Positions 8,530-17,583 are shown, numbered from the stretch's first letter. The stretch: 64,000 nt of DNA from Mogibacterium sp. (GCA_024403035.1 JAKSSP010000003.1:102032-166031); one strand, 5' to 3'. Notes: a model not told the origin generated them from the letters alone. Program-made: numbers and translations.

Positions 8530-9348
8530 ATGGACATCAATATTAGCAACTGGGAAAAACTGCTGGGCAAGATCAGCGATGGCGCGATAGATATAGGCCT
8601 GAAGCTGCTGCTGGCGATAGTTGTCTATCTGGTCGGAAGCTTTCTGATCAAAAGGCTCATCAAAGCGCTCGGAAAACTCCGCTCGTTCAAGTCGATAGAT
8701 CCGACTGCTGAAAGCTACATCATCACCTTCATCAAGGCGGCCCTGTATGTGGTCCTCCTTGTGTCGATAGTAGCTCTTCTGGGAGTGCCGATGTCATCGG
8801 TGATCGCCGCGATCGCGTCAGTAGGAGTGGCGATAGGCCTGGCTCTGCAGGGCGCGCTCAGCAACATTGCGGGCGGCATCATGCTTCTCATCTTCCGTCC
8901 GTTCAGCGTAGGCGACTACATTGTTGCAGGCGGTGAACAGGGTACAGTCAGAAGCATCTCGCTCGTATATACGGTCCTGACCACCATAGACAACCGCAGA
9001 GTATCGGTCCCTAATGGAACTCTGATGAATTCGACCATTTCAAATGCAAGCGTCGAACCTTTGAGAAGGGTAGACATCAACTTCGATATCGCGGGCTCAG
9101 AGGATGCTGACAAGGTCGAGAAGATTCTTTATGATGTTATCGCGAAGTCCGGAAAAGCTCTCAAGGAGCCTGCTTCACAGGCGCTGATCACGGGAGCTGT
9201 CCCTGGCGGACTGACCTATACAGTAAGGGTATGGGTAAAGACTGATGACTACTGGGATGAGTACGGTTATCTGATGAAGGAGATCCCATCGGCGCTCAAC
9301 ACGGCTGAGATCGCCAGACCGTCGACACCGATAAGTGTAAATAAATAA
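8530..9348 (+). CDS. Small-conductance mechanosensitive channel, MscS family
   Basis: A 272-residue channel that releases solutes on hypo-osmotic shock. Three N-terminal membrane helices are seen (about 20-40, 63-85, 90-112). The third, pore-lining helix has the Gly/Ala-rich pattern VGVAIGLALQGALSNIAGG typical of TM3. It is followed by FRPFSVGDYI and the beta domain with VPNGTLMNSTISNAS, and an alpha-beta C-terminal domain. Length matches the short E. coli MscS type. The ribosome site is GAAAGGGG. It is followed 24 bases later by the PAP2 gene and probably forms an operon with it. Confidence 0.94.
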   Translation: MDINISNWEKLLGKISDGAIDIGLKLLLAIVVYLVGSFLIKRLIKALGKLRSFKSIDPTAESYIITFIKAALYVVLLVSIVALLGVPMSSVIAAIASVGVAIGLALQGALSNIAGGIMLLIFRPFSVGDYIVAGGEQGTVRSISLVYTVLTTIDNRRVSVPNGTLMNSTISNASVEPLRRVDINFDIAGSEDADKVEKILYDVIAKSGKALKEPASQALITGAVPGGLTYTVRVWVKTDDYWDEYGYLMKEIPSALNTAEIARPSTPISVNK

Positions 9349-9372
9349 GAAGAAAATAGGAGATGCATTCTG

Positions 9373-10110
9373 ATGAAAAAAGTAATTGGAGCGTTCATTA
9401 CCGGAGTACTGTTTGCGGCTCTGATCGTACTGCTGAAAATCTACGACGTAGCAGCGATAGGGCCTATGGGCACCGAAATAGGATTCTCGCATTTCAATCA
9501 ATTCATTCATGAACTTACAGGCGTCAACATGCTGTGGTACGACATCACCGATTACATAGGCTATGCAGCTATAGGTGTCTGCGTACTGTTCGCTTGTGTG
9601 GGATTCGTGCAGATGGTAAAACGCAGAAGCCTGATCAAGGTCGACAAGGAGATACTGGCGCTCGGAGGTCTCTTCGTGGTAGTGATAGGCTGCTATGTTT
9701 TCTTTAAGAAATACATCATCAACTACAGACCTATAATCATGCCGGGTGAGGACATGCCTGAAGCATCGTTCCCTTCATCGCACACAATGCTCATCATGAC
9801 AGTGTTCATCGCTGTTATGATCATCTCGGACAGATATGTGAACAAGGGGCTGGGTGCTCTGGTAAGGCTGGCATGCTTCCTGATCGTTCTGGTCACGATA
9901 GGCGGCAGGCTGTACTGCGGGGTTCACTGGTGCACGGATATAATAGGCGGTATACTCCTGACCGCGACACTGCTGATGCTGTTCTCGGCTGTTGTGTCTT
10001 CCGGAAGCAAAAAGCTTCGCAAGGCAGATCTGGCATTTGAAGCCGAAGGCAGGACGGAACGTCCTAAAAAGACGGGCGGATCCATGAGCGGCTATAAACC
10101 GAAACACTGA
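9373..10110 (+). CDS. PAP2-family membrane phosphatase
   Basis: A membrane phosphatase of 245 residues. The three-part PAP2 active site is present: KKYIINYRP (residues about 115-123), SFPSSHTM (about 137-144) and GGRLYCGVHWCTDIIGG (about 177-193, with the catalytic His and the supporting Asp). Five or six hydrophobic segments surround it. Known members remove phosphate from phosphatidic acid, phosphatidylglycerol phosphate or undecaprenyl diphosphate; which applies here cannot be told. The C-terminal 30 residues are basic and polar. It probably shares a transcript with the MscS gene and ends about 120 bases before the hairpin at 10229. Confidence 0.9.
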   Translation: MKKVIGAFITGVLFAALIVLLKIYDVAAIGPMGTEIGFSHFNQFIHELTGVNMLWYDITDYIGYAAIGVCVLFACVGFVQMVKRRSLIKVDKEILALGGLFVVVIGCYVFFKKYIINYRPIIMPGEDMPEASFPSSHTMLIMTVFIAVMIISDRYVNKGLGALVRLACFLIVLVTIGGRLYCGVHWCTDIIGGILLTATLLMLFSAVVSSGSKKLRKADLAFEAEGRTERPKKTGGSMSGYKPKH

Positions 10111-10228
10111 GATAAAGTATTTGCGAAATGAAAGAAACCGGACGGGTATTATAGGCTTTATCTATAGTCGGCGATTATACAATCACTTTACTCAATTAGT
10201 TTAAACAATAGGATGAGTATATAATCTT

Positions 10229-10262
10229 ATGAGGCGTAGTAACGCCTCATTCGTTATTTTTT
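10229..10262 (+). terminator. Terminator upstream of the selenium-type cluster
   Basis: ATGAGGCGT and ACGCCTCAT form a 9-bp stem with a 4-base loop, followed by TCGTTATTTTTT. A TATAAT lies directly before it (10220-10225), so a short attenuated leader for yedE is also possible. Confidence 0.7.
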
Positions 10263-10297
10263 GAGACTATTCAATATGGATTATATGGAGGATCAAT

Positions 10298-11377
10298 ATG
10301 GAAAAGAAAAATGATAAGCTGTTTATCATCATCGCCGGTCTCATTATCGGTATCATCGCCGCAGGCCTTGCGTTCCTCGGAAACCCAAAGAACATGGGAT
10401 TCTGCATCGCGTGCTTCCTGCGTGACACTGCAGGCGCTCTTGGACTTCACAAGGCACCTCCGGTACAGTATATCAGACCTGAGATCATCGGAATCGTTAT
10501 CGGAGCTTTCGTAGCTGCATTCGCTAAGAAGGAGTTCGGCTCCAAGGGCGGAAGCGCTCCTATGACAAGATTCGTACTTGGATTCTTCGCGATGGTAGGC
10601 TGCCTTATGTTCCTCGGCTGTCCGTTCAGAATGATCCTGAGACTGGCCGGCGGAGACCTGAACGCAGTTCTCGGGCTCGTCGGATTCGTTATCGGTATCT
10701 TCTGCGGAATCTTCTTTCTCAAGAACGGATACTCGCTCAAGAGAACTTACAGCCTGACAGCCGGTGAAGGTTACTGGATGCCTATCCTCGAGGTAGTTAT
10801 ATTCGTACTTCTCATCGCAAGACCTGCATTCATCGCTTTCTCGGAAGAAGGCCCTGGATCGATGCACGCTGCAGTTATCCTGTCCCTCGCTGCCGGACTC
10901 ATCGTTGGTGTTCTGGCTCAGAGAACAAGACTGTGCATGGTTGGCGGAATGAGAGACCTCGTTCTCTTCAAAGAGACAAGACTCCTTTGGGGATTCATCG
11001 CTATCCTTGTTGCCGCACTGGTTACTAACCTTGTGCTCGGCGGATTCAAGCTTGGATTCACAGAGCAGCCGATCGCACACACCGACGGACTCTGGAACTG
11101 CCTCGGCATGCTCCTCGTCGGATTCGCATGCGTACTGCTCGGCGGATGCCCGCTCAGACAGCTCGTCATGTCCGGCGAAGGCAATGCTGACAGCGCAGTA
11201 ACAGTACTCGGCCTCATGGTAGGCGCGGCATTCTGCCACAACTTCGGACTCGCTTCGAGCGGCGAAGGCCCTACACCTGCAGGCAAGATCGCTGTTATCA
11301 TCGGCATCGTTGTTGTCGCTCTCATCGGCGTAGTCAATACTTACGTCAAGGCGAGCGCAGCTGAAGAAGCCGCGTAG
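10298..11377 (+). CDS. yedE: YedE-type selenium metabolism membrane protein
   Basis: An integral membrane protein of 359 residues in the YeeE/YedE family, in the branch that co-occurs with selenium use. About ten hydrophobic segments are visible. Two inverted-repeat halves each carry the family hallmark, FLGCPFRM (about residues 106-113) and LGGCPLRQL (about 284-292), whose cysteines are thought to handle sulfur or selenium species during uptake. It is followed 18 bases later by a TusA/YedF-like gene and then a DUF3343 gene, the standard trio of selenium-using Firmicutes. That context favours selenium over thiosulfate, but transport has not been shown for this branch. Confidence 0.88.
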   Translation: MEKKNDKLFIIIAGLIIGIIAAGLAFLGNPKNMGFCIACFLRDTAGALGLHKAPPVQYIRPEIIGIVIGAFVAAFAKKEFGSKGGSAPMTRFVLGFFAMVGCLMFLGCPFRMILRLAGGDLNAVLGLVGFVIGIFCGIFFLKNGYSLKRTYSLTAGEGYWMPILEVVIFVLLIARPAFIAFSEEGPGSMHAAVILSLAAGLIVGVLAQRTRLCMVGGMRDLVLFKETRLLWGFIAILVAALVTNLVLGGFKLGFTEQPIAHTDGLWNCLGMLLVGFACVLLGGCPLRQLVMSGEGNADSAVTVLGLMVGAAFCHNFGLASSGEGPTPAGKIAVIIGIVVVALIGVVNTYVKASAAEEAA

Positions 11378-11395
11378 TATATCCGGAGGTGCAAT

Positions 11396-11596
11396 ATGGT
11401 AGATGCAAGAGGACTGTCCTGCCCTATGCCTGTGATCATGACTCAGAAGGCAATGAAGAGCAAAGAGGACTACTATGAAGTAATGGTAGACGCAAAGGCT
11501 CCTCTCGAAAACGTCACTCGTTATGCCGAGAGCCAGGGTTACAAAGTTGAGGTAGAGGAGAAAGGCGGAGAGTATCTGCTGAAGATCTCCAGATAG
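11396..11596 (+). CDS. TusA/YedF-like sulfurtransferase-fold protein
   Basis: A 66-residue SirA/TusA/YedF-family protein. The conserved C-P-x-P motif is present as CPMP with the reactive Cys at residue 9, and a beta-alpha-beta fold is predicted from VMVDAKAP and YKVEVEEKGGEYLLKI. TusA passes persulfide sulfur between carriers; YedF-like members linked to YedE are presumed to carry selenium or sulfur for the same pathway. The ribosome site GGAGGTG is strong. It sits directly downstream of yedE. Full YedF proteins have a second domain; this one lacks it, and the next gene encodes a DUF3343 protein separately. Confidence 0.88.
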   Translation: MVDARGLSCPMPVIMTQKAMKSKEDYYEVMVDAKAPLENVTRYAESQGYKVEVEEKGGEYLLKISR

Positions 11597-11611
11597 CGCA
11601 AGCACAGCTTA

Positions 11612-11640
11612 AAAGCGGGGGGAGCATTCCCCCGCTTTGT
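11612..11640 (+). terminator. Hairpin between the TusA-like and DUF3343 genes
   Basis: AAGCGGGGGGA and TCCCCCGCTTT form a GC-rich stem with a short loop and a weak U-tract (TTTGTGTT). It may reduce expression of the next gene or end the yedE transcript. Confidence 0.65.
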
Positions 11641-11654
11641 GTTATAATGTCGAC

Positions 11655-11903
11655 ATGAATACTTACATCGCTACATTTTTTATGCATTTCGGATCGATCA
11701 GGTTTGAGCGCCTGTGTAAGTCAAAGGGACTCGAGGCGCGGACCATGCCCGTACCAAGGAGCCTCAGCAGCAGTTGCGGTACCTGCGTGAAGTACAGGGC
11801 AGAGGAACCGCTGTTTGACCCTGCCCACGATGAGATGGAGCAGATGGTCATCTGCAACGACGACGGATCGTATACCCAGATATACAAAGCGAAAAACCTG
11901 TAA
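11655..11903 (+). CDS. DUF3343 protein of the selenium-type cluster
   Basis: A small soluble protein of 82 residues in the DUF3343 family, commonly encoded beside yedE/yedF. It shows the family pattern MPVPRSLSSSCGT, here continuing as a CxxC pair (Cys41, Cys44). I start it at the ATG at 11655; a TTG at 11637 lies inside the terminator tail and is unlikely. No Shine-Dalgarno is visible, and TATAAT at 11643-11648 directly precedes the ATG, so a leaderless mRNA is possible. Biochemical function is unknown; the context points to selenium or sulfur carrier chemistry. Confidence 0.82.
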   Translation: MNTYIATFFMHFGSIRFERLCKSKGLEARTMPVPRSLSSSCGTCVKYRAEEPLFDPAHDEMEQMVICNDDGSYTQIYKAKNL

Positions 11904-11907
11904 AACA

Positions 11908-11936
11908 AAACAGGGGCAACGCCTCTGGTTTTTATT
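11908..11936. terminator. Terminator between the DUF3343 and M16 protease genes
   Basis: CAGGGGC-AAC-GCCTCTG hairpin followed by GTTTTTATT, and an A-run on the left that could serve the opposite strand. Confidence 0.75.
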
Positions 11937-11943
11937 GCCTTAT

Positions 11944-14844
11944 TTATAGTGATACTATTTCCAGATCTTCACAGGCTTCGAGTGCCGATCTCGGGCCGGC
12001 CACACAAACTGTACCTTTCTCAGCCAGGTCTTTCAGCACCGCGCTCATGCCGGCAAAGTCGGACGCCTTTGTCTCAAGCATTTCGCGTCGTATCCTTATC
12101 CTGTCCTCATCGGTGAATCCCGAGAAGAAGAAGTCGTCAGCCATCCTGCCCTTTGAGGAAGGAGACATAAGTGGCTCTGCGTTTGCTATTGTGGATATGA
12201 TGAACCCATCGAGCCCTGCGTCTTCCGATGACGCAAATCCGTCGAGGAACTCCTGAAGCGACTTGAAGATACCGAGTGAACGCGCAGGGGTAGGATCTCT
12301 GAACGAGAGAGCGTGGACACTGCCCGTGCGGCCCGCATTCATGGATGTCCCGTAAGCACCGCCCTGTACTCTGACTGTGTTCCAGAGGTACGACAGGGAG
12401 ATGATGTTGGAAGCGACCTGCATGCTGCCGTTCATCCTGTGCCCGTCTTCGTTCATGTCATACGCGGTGACAGCAAACGAGACTGCGGCAGGGAGGTCGA
12501 TGCCCATCCTGCGCGGAAGCGTAGATTCATAATGAGCCTTTTCAGGCATCTTCTCACCCTCAGGCAGCATCTCTGCAAAACGCGAGACATCGGCGTATTC
12601 CGTGGCCGTTACGCTTATGATCGCATTCTGCCTGTTGATACTCTTTTTGATCACATCCTTCGCGAAAGAGGTGAAGGCTTCAAGATCTTCATCCGACGCG
12701 CAGCTCATGGCGTGCATGTACTGCATGAAGCTGCATCCGTTCACTGCCTCTGCGGCAGCGTCTCTTGCCGACCAGTGAGATCTGGCCTCGGCCATGGCAA
12801 GCTTGTGGCCCTGCCCGACGGCGGATCTCTTGGAATCTTCATCTATCTGAGTGATGAGTTCGCGCATCATGGCCTTGTCATCAAACTTTGTGCTGGTCAG
12901 TATCTCGATCATAAGATCTTCCGCATACGGGAGCTTATCCTCAAGCACTGAAGCCCTTACTCTTATGCAAGGAGTGCATGATTCTCTGTCGTCATCCTTC
13001 GCGAGTATATCGAGCCCGAATGACATCGCTCCTACATACATTCGTATCTCATTCTGAAGGGCGAGCACGCTGAAGTTTTCAGTCGGCAGATCCTTATAGA
13101 ATTCCGTGATCAGCGCGGCGGCAGGCAGATCTTTCTGAGGCAGCTGCGTGATAGGGAAGTATGCATTTATATATACGATCCCATTAGAAGCAACAGGGTG
13201 GAAGATCACCTTTGTGCCGCCTGCGTCCTTTATCTCGGTCGTGATCAGATTAGGCAAAGGATCGATGTCCGCGAGATCGAGCTGCGGGATGGTTGCCAAA
13301 GCCACTTCGCTGTCCTCACTCTGCTGCCACTCGATCAGTCCGCTGTTGAGCTCCTCGAGTTTTTTTCTTTCCGTTTTGCTCATCGCTTCCACAGAAGCCC
13401 TGACCCTGGCAGCTTCCTCAGCTGCTTCTTTCGCGCCGTATTCACTGCTTGGAACAAGAATGAGCTTAGACAGCCCGGAGGTATCTCCAAGGACTTCCAT
13501 GGCCAGAGATTCCATCCTGTCTTCATCTATCATGGAGCGCACGTTGGCGATCGCTTCATCTGTAGTCAGGTATAATGCCGGGTCGCCGTCGTAGAGCCAT
13601 GAAGAGAACAAAGCCATTGCTCTGTAGAGCGCCTGAGGCTCCGGGTACTGTCTGAATCTGAAATCTGTCTGGTTTACAGATGCTTCAAGATCTCTCTTTG
13701 AAAAGCCATCGTCAGTGATCTTCTTTATGGTTTCTTCAACTATGGCGAGCAGCTTGTCCGCTATGCTGTCAAGCAAGGCTTTGTCCGGCTTGCTGCCGTC
13801 CTCCGCGGTGATGCCGCGGAAGATCATCACAAGGTAAGGCTGTGCTATGCCGTCGGAAACATAGATCTCCATGTCTTCAGCAAGACCGGATGAAAGGACA
13901 GCGCGTTTCAAAGGAGACTCGTTGGAGTCTGCCATCTGTTCGAGTATCACGCTGAGAGCCAGCATCTTGTCTCTGTCTTCCCAGCTGCCGATTATCTTGC
14001 CGAAGCATATCATAGGCTTGTCATCTTCGCTGCTCACAGCATAGTCAATGGTGCGTTCTGACTTGACAGGGACCTGCGGAACAAACTCAGGGAGGTCTTC
14101 GCGCCTGCCGTAGCCGGCGAGATAGCTCTCGATCATTTCAAGCGTCTTATCGATAGGTACGTCACCGTCCAGATAGAAGTATGAATTGGATGGATGATAA
14201 AACCTTTTATATCTCTCTATGAACGAATCATAGCTAAGCTCAGGGATCTCATCAGGATCGCCGCCTGAATTGTATCCATAGCAATAGTCAGGGAAGAGCA
14301 GCTTGCTTATGTGGCGATCCGCGATCGAATCCACTTCGGACATGGCGCCCTTCATCTCATTGAAAACAACGCCCTTGAATACGGGTTCGCCCTCAGCCGT
14401 ATCGATATGCCATCCTTCCTGGTAGAAAATGTTGGGATCATGCAGGATATTCGGTTTGAACACAGCATCAAGATAGACTCCCGTCAGATTGAGATAGTCC
14501 TGCTCTATGCGGCTGGATACCGGGTAAAGCGTTTTGTCCGAAAAGGTCATGGCGTTCAGGAATGTGTTCATCGAGGTCTTCAGGAGCTCGACAAAAGGTT
14601 CCTTTACCGGATAGTTCTCGGAACCGCAAAGGACGGAGTGCTCAAGGATGTGGAACACGCCCGTGCTGTCCTCCGGAATGGTCCTGAAGCCAACAGAGAA
14701 AAGCTTGTTTTCATCTCCGTTGTCGGTCCATGCGAGCTTTGCGCCGGTCACATCATGTTCCATTTCGACCAGTCTGCCGCCGATCTCTTTTATTTCACGA
14801 ATATTGGTCACGGTGAAGCCGTGAAGTTTGTCGTTTATGTTCAT
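11944..14844 (-). CDS. M16C metallopeptidase, presequence-protease type
   Basis: A 966-residue zinc peptidase of the insulinase superfamily, closest in layout to PreP/Cym1 proteases that degrade unstructured peptides inside a closed chamber. The inverted zinc motif HxxEH is HILEH at residues 65-69, and NEMKGAMSEVDS further on provides the downstream Glu ligand region. The full length covers the four homologous domains of the family. No signal peptide is seen, so it acts in the cytoplasm. I start at 14844 because AAAGG lies eight bases upstream and the homologous region begins there; an ATG 60 bases earlier has no support. It stands alone. Confidence 0.92.
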   Translation of the reverse strand: MNINDKLHGFTVTNIREIKEIGGRLVEMEHDVTGAKLAWTDNGDENKLFSVGFRTIPEDSTGVFHILEHSVLCGSENYPVKEPFVELLKTSMNTFLNAMTFSDKTLYPVSSRIEQDYLNLTGVYLDAVFKPNILHDPNIFYQEGWHIDTAEGEPVFKGVVFNEMKGAMSEVDSIADRHISKLLFPDYCYGYNSGGDPDEIPELSYDSFIERYKRFYHPSNSYFYLDGDVPIDKTLEMIESYLAGYGRREDLPEFVPQVPVKSERTIDYAVSSEDDKPMICFGKIIGSWEDRDKMLALSVILEQMADSNESPLKRAVLSSGLAEDMEIYVSDGIAQPYLVMIFRGITAEDGSKPDKALLDSIADKLLAIVEETIKKITDDGFSKRDLEASVNQTDFRFRQYPEPQALYRAMALFSSWLYDGDPALYLTTDEAIANVRSMIDEDRMESLAMEVLGDTSGLSKLILVPSSEYGAKEAAEEAARVRASVEAMSKTERKKLEELNSGLIEWQQSEDSEVALATIPQLDLADIDPLPNLITTEIKDAGGTKVIFHPVASNGIVYINAYFPITQLPQKDLPAAALITEFYKDLPTENFSVLALQNEIRMYVGAMSFGLDILAKDDDRESCTPCIRVRASVLEDKLPYAEDLMIEILTSTKFDDKAMMRELITQIDEDSKRSAVGQGHKLAMAEARSHWSARDAAAEAVNGCSFMQYMHAMSCASDEDLEAFTSFAKDVIKKSINRQNAIISVTATEYADVSRFAEMLPEGEKMPEKAHYESTLPRRMGIDLPAAVSFAVTAYDMNEDGHRMNGSMQVASNIISLSYLWNTVRVQGGAYGTSMNAGRTGSVHALSFRDPTPARSLGIFKSLQEFLDGFASSEDAGLDGFIISTIANAEPLMSPSSKGRMADDFFFSGFTDEDRIRIRREMLETKASDFAGMSAVLKDLAEKGTVCVAGPRSALEACEDLEIVSL

Positions 14845-14995
14845 GTAATTGCCTTTCTGTGTACAGAGTTTGACCACACAATAATATAACAATGCTTCAA
14901 ACAATGAAAGACTGAAAGGTTGTGCATATGGTATACTTTACGGGTAAAAAGAATATGGGATGAAGCCTTAATTTAAGAGACAAGGAGATATACAA

Positions 14996-16681
14996 ATGGT
15001 AGATAACGGAATGATCTATTTTGCCAGAAAGGGCGACGGAGAAAGCCTGAGCGACAAGATATGCATGCGTCCTGACAAGGCCAACAGACACGGCTTTATT
15101 TGCGGCGCTACGGGCACGGGCAAGTCGGTGACTCTCAAGGTGCTGGCGGAAAGCTTTTCGCAGATAGGAGTACCTGTATTCATGTCCGATGTAAAGGGCG
15201 ACATGGCGGGCATAGCAGTGCCCGGAGAAGACAACGAAGGCATGCAGAAGAGGCTGGACCGCTTTGAGATCCGGGACAGCTTCGAGTTCCGCGGATTTCC
15301 TGTCTCGATATTCGACATCTACTCGGATAAGGGCACACCGCTCCGCACGACCGTGTCGGAGATGGGGCCGCTGCTCTTCAGTCAGGTGCTCGACCTCAAC
15401 GATACTCAGACAGAACTGATGCAGGTCATCTTCAAGATAGCGGACGACCTCGGTCTTGTCCTGACCGACACCAAGGACATGAAGGCTACGCTGCAGTACT
15501 GCGCGGATCATTCAGATGAATTCAAGATGGATTACGGCCTGATCCCACAGCAGTCGACATCGGCCATCATAAGGGCCATCGTAGCGCTTGAATCAGAAGG
15601 GGCGGACAAATTCTTTGGCGAGCCGGCGATAGATATCAGGGATTTCTTCCTGACTGCTCCTGACGGAAGGGGCATCATCAACATACTCGACGCTGAGACG
15701 CTGATCAATAAGCCTAGGCTGTATTCTGCTTTCATGCTCTACCTGCTGTCAGAGCTTTTCGAGGTGCTGCCTGAGGTGGGCGACCCTGAGAAGCCAAAGA
15801 TGGTGTTCTTCTTCGATGAAGCGCATCTGCTGTTCAAGAACGCGTCAAAGAGCTTGCTTGAGAAGATAGAACAGGTAGTGAAACTTATAAGATCAAAAGG
15901 CGTCTCGATATTCTTCGTGACGCAAAGCCCGGGCGATATTCCGGGAGCTGTGATGTCCCAGCTCGGCAACAAGATAGAGCACGGACTGCATGCTTATACC
16001 CCTGCGGAGCAGAAGGCTCTTCAGGCTGCCTCGGATGCTTTCAGGGAAAACCCGGCCTTTAACACCAAAGAACTGATGCAGAATCTGGGCACGGGTGAAG
16101 CCGTGGTATCGACGCTTGATGAGAACGGCGCGCCTACCATGGCGGAGTACGCGTTTATCCTTCCGCCTGAGAGCCGCATGGGCGCTCTGACAGACGAGGA
16201 GAGAAGGAACGCCGTAGATTATTCGCCGCTCAATAATAAGTATCTCAATATGGTGGACAACGTTTCAGCCTATGAAGTCATCACGGGTCGGGTACCGGGA
16301 GCTGCCGTCGCGGCAGAGTCCACCGTTACCGCGCCGGACGGCCAGGTATACGGCAACACTTCCGGTATCCCTGAATCGGAACCGGCAGTACAGCCGGAGA
16401 TCAGCTATGATGTGGAAACACAGCCGGCAGTACAGCCTAAGGTGAAACCTGCGGCCAAAGCTGAGGATGACGGAAAATCGACCATAGGAGAGATCGCAGA
16501 CAACTATCTGGGCAAGTCCGGTACAAAGCAGGTCATAAGATCGACCGGCAGCACCATCGGCAGAGAGATAGGAAAGACCATTGGCGAGGCAGTGCTTGGT
16601 AAGAAGGGCAGGACGATAGGAGGCAATATAGGATCGGCCATCGGACGCAACCTGCTGGGCACTCTTTCAAGCAAAAAGTAA
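14996..16681 (+). CDS. HerA-like ATPase (DUF853 family)
   Basis: A 561-residue P-loop ATPase of the FtsK/HerA superfamily. Walker A is GATGTGKS at residues 37-44 and Walker B is MVFFFDEAH near residue 270; a sensor-like TQSP follows. Archaeal HerA is a DNA translocase in end resection, but bacterial DUF853 proteins have no settled role. The C-terminal about 130 residues are proline/alanine-rich and then become a Gly/Ile-rich repeat (TIGREIGKTIGEAV...), which looks like a membrane- or oligomer-associating tail. The ribosome site is AAGGAGATATAC. No nuclease gene of the NurA type is adjacent. Confidence 0.87.
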   Translation: MVDNGMIYFARKGDGESLSDKICMRPDKANRHGFICGATGTGKSVTLKVLAESFSQIGVPVFMSDVKGDMAGIAVPGEDNEGMQKRLDRFEIRDSFEFRGFPVSIFDIYSDKGTPLRTTVSEMGPLLFSQVLDLNDTQTELMQVIFKIADDLGLVLTDTKDMKATLQYCADHSDEFKMDYGLIPQQSTSAIIRAIVALESEGADKFFGEPAIDIRDFFLTAPDGRGIINILDAETLINKPRLYSAFMLYLLSELFEVLPEVGDPEKPKMVFFFDEAHLLFKNASKSLLEKIEQVVKLIRSKGVSIFFVTQSPGDIPGAVMSQLGNKIEHGLHAYTPAEQKALQAASDAFRENPAFNTKELMQNLGTGEAVVSTLDENGAPTMAEYAFILPPESRMGALTDEERRNAVDYSPLNNKYLNMVDNVSAYEVITGRVPGAAVAAESTVTAPDGQVYGNTSGIPESEPAVQPEISYDVETQPAVQPKVKPAAKAEDDGKSTIGEIADNYLGKSGTKQVIRSTGSTIGREIGKTIGEAVLGKKGRTIGGNIGSAIGRNLLGTLSSKK

Positions 16682-16733
16682 AGTCTTTACGGAGGCGGAC
16701 CGTTTAGGAAAGCGGCAAAAGAAAGGGTATGAT

Positions 16734-17222
16734 ATGACACTTACAAAAGAGGAAGTCCTGAAGTTTCTTGATGACAGTAAGATCAAATACGAAATAGCGG
16801 AACACAAACCTGTATATACAATAGATGAGATGCTTGAGTGCGGACTGCCTCATCCGGAGCAGATCGCCAAGAACCTCTTTGTGCGTGATGACAAGAAGCG
16901 CAAGTACTATCTTATCACATGTCTTGAAGACAAGAAGGTGAACCTTAAGGAATTCCGCAAGGAACATGAAACGCGTCCGCTGACATTCGCGTCGGAAGAA
17001 GATCTTCTGGACAAGATGGGGCTCACACGCGGAGCAGTCACTCCGCTCGGCATACTCGCCAACGAGGACAGGGGCGTCGTGGTCTACATCGACAAGGATT
17101 TCGAAAACAAGCTGATGGGCATACATCCATGTGACAACACTGCTACGGTGTACATAAACACGCGTGATGTGGCAAAGTTGATCAAGAAGCACGGAAACGA
17201 GCTCCACTTCGTTAAGATGTAA
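16734..17222 (+). CDS. YbaK/ProX-type aminoacyl-tRNA deacylase
   Basis: A 162-residue trans-editing enzyme that hydrolyses mischarged tRNA, most likely Ala- or Cys-tRNA(Pro). The YbaK/EbsC fold is recognisable from HKPVYTIDEM, the lysine-bearing AKNLFVRDDKKRKYYLI strand, VTPLGILAN and the closing G-x-H-P-x-x-N-x-x-T motif (GIHPCDNTATVYI). Length is typical of free-standing family members. A Shine-Dalgarno AAAGGG precedes the ATG. Its stop codon lies one base before the start of the probable selenoprotein gene, so the two are likely co-transcribed. Confidence 0.9.
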   Translation: MTLTKEEVLKFLDDSKIKYEIAEHKPVYTIDEMLECGLPHPEQIAKNLFVRDDKKRKYYLITCLEDKKVNLKEFRKEHETRPLTFASEEDLLDKMGLTRGAVTPLGILANEDRGVVVYIDKDFENKLMGIHPCDNTATVYINTRDVAKLIKKHGNELHFVKM

Positions 17223-17223
17223 G

Positions 17224-17550
17224 ATGATTACACTGAACGACGCCGCAATCGAATACATGCGCCGTATGGGATACAGGGACATCGTTCTTCTTGTGGATAA
17301 CGACAAGACGTGATGTACCGGCTCCAGACCGGGGGTGTCGGTGAGTTTCACTGACGGAGACAGATCGGAATACGCCGGCGGCTATCTGCGCGAGGAGTCG
17401 CAGATAGGAGCGGTATACGTACCGGTTCATGGCGTGCTGCTTGAAGAAGGCGCTGCGATCAGGTATGAGAGGCGTCCGTGGATAGAAGGGTTTGAACTGG
17501 ATGGAATAAAACCTGCGCCTGTATGCTGCATACTGTCGCCTTTCGACTGA
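17224..17550 (+). CDS. HesB-like CC/Se-motif protein, probable selenoprotein with in-frame TGA
   Basis: Reading from ATG 17224 gives 29 codons, then TGA (17311-17313), then TGT, then 77 more sense codons in the same frame to a second TGA at 17548. Treated as selenocysteine, the product is 108 residues with Sec30-Cys31 in KT-U-C-TGSRPG. The opening MITLNDAAIEYM and the Cys-Thr-Gly loop resemble HesB/IscA-like proteins, and a small family of such proteins carries Sec-Cys or Cys-Cys at this place. A hairpin (ACCG...CGGT with inner CTCC/GGGG) begins within five bases of the TGA, as bacterial SECIS elements do. The yedE cluster supports selenium use. selA, selB and tRNA-Sec are not in the window, so a nonsense mutation cannot be fully excluded. 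Confidence 0.8.
17314..17344 (+). promoter_or_regulatory. Candidate bacterial SECIS hairpin
   Basis: Directly after the in-frame TGA, ACCG (17317-17320) can pair with CGGT, and CTCC with GGGG inside it, leaving the loop AGACCG. The G-containing apical loop about 15 bases after TGA fits bSECIS geometry. An alternative pairing CCGG/CCGG exists, so the exact fold is uncertain. Confidence 0.55.
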
Positions 17551-17583
17551 TTGTATACAGTTATACAAAATCGTTCAAAATTG

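Noticed and set aside
10271-11605. Long antisense open frame over yedE and the TusA-like gene
   Set aside because: Composition (Ser, Glu, Cys, Asp, Tyr) reflects the reverse of a hydrophobic, C-ending-codon gene; no recognisable domain.
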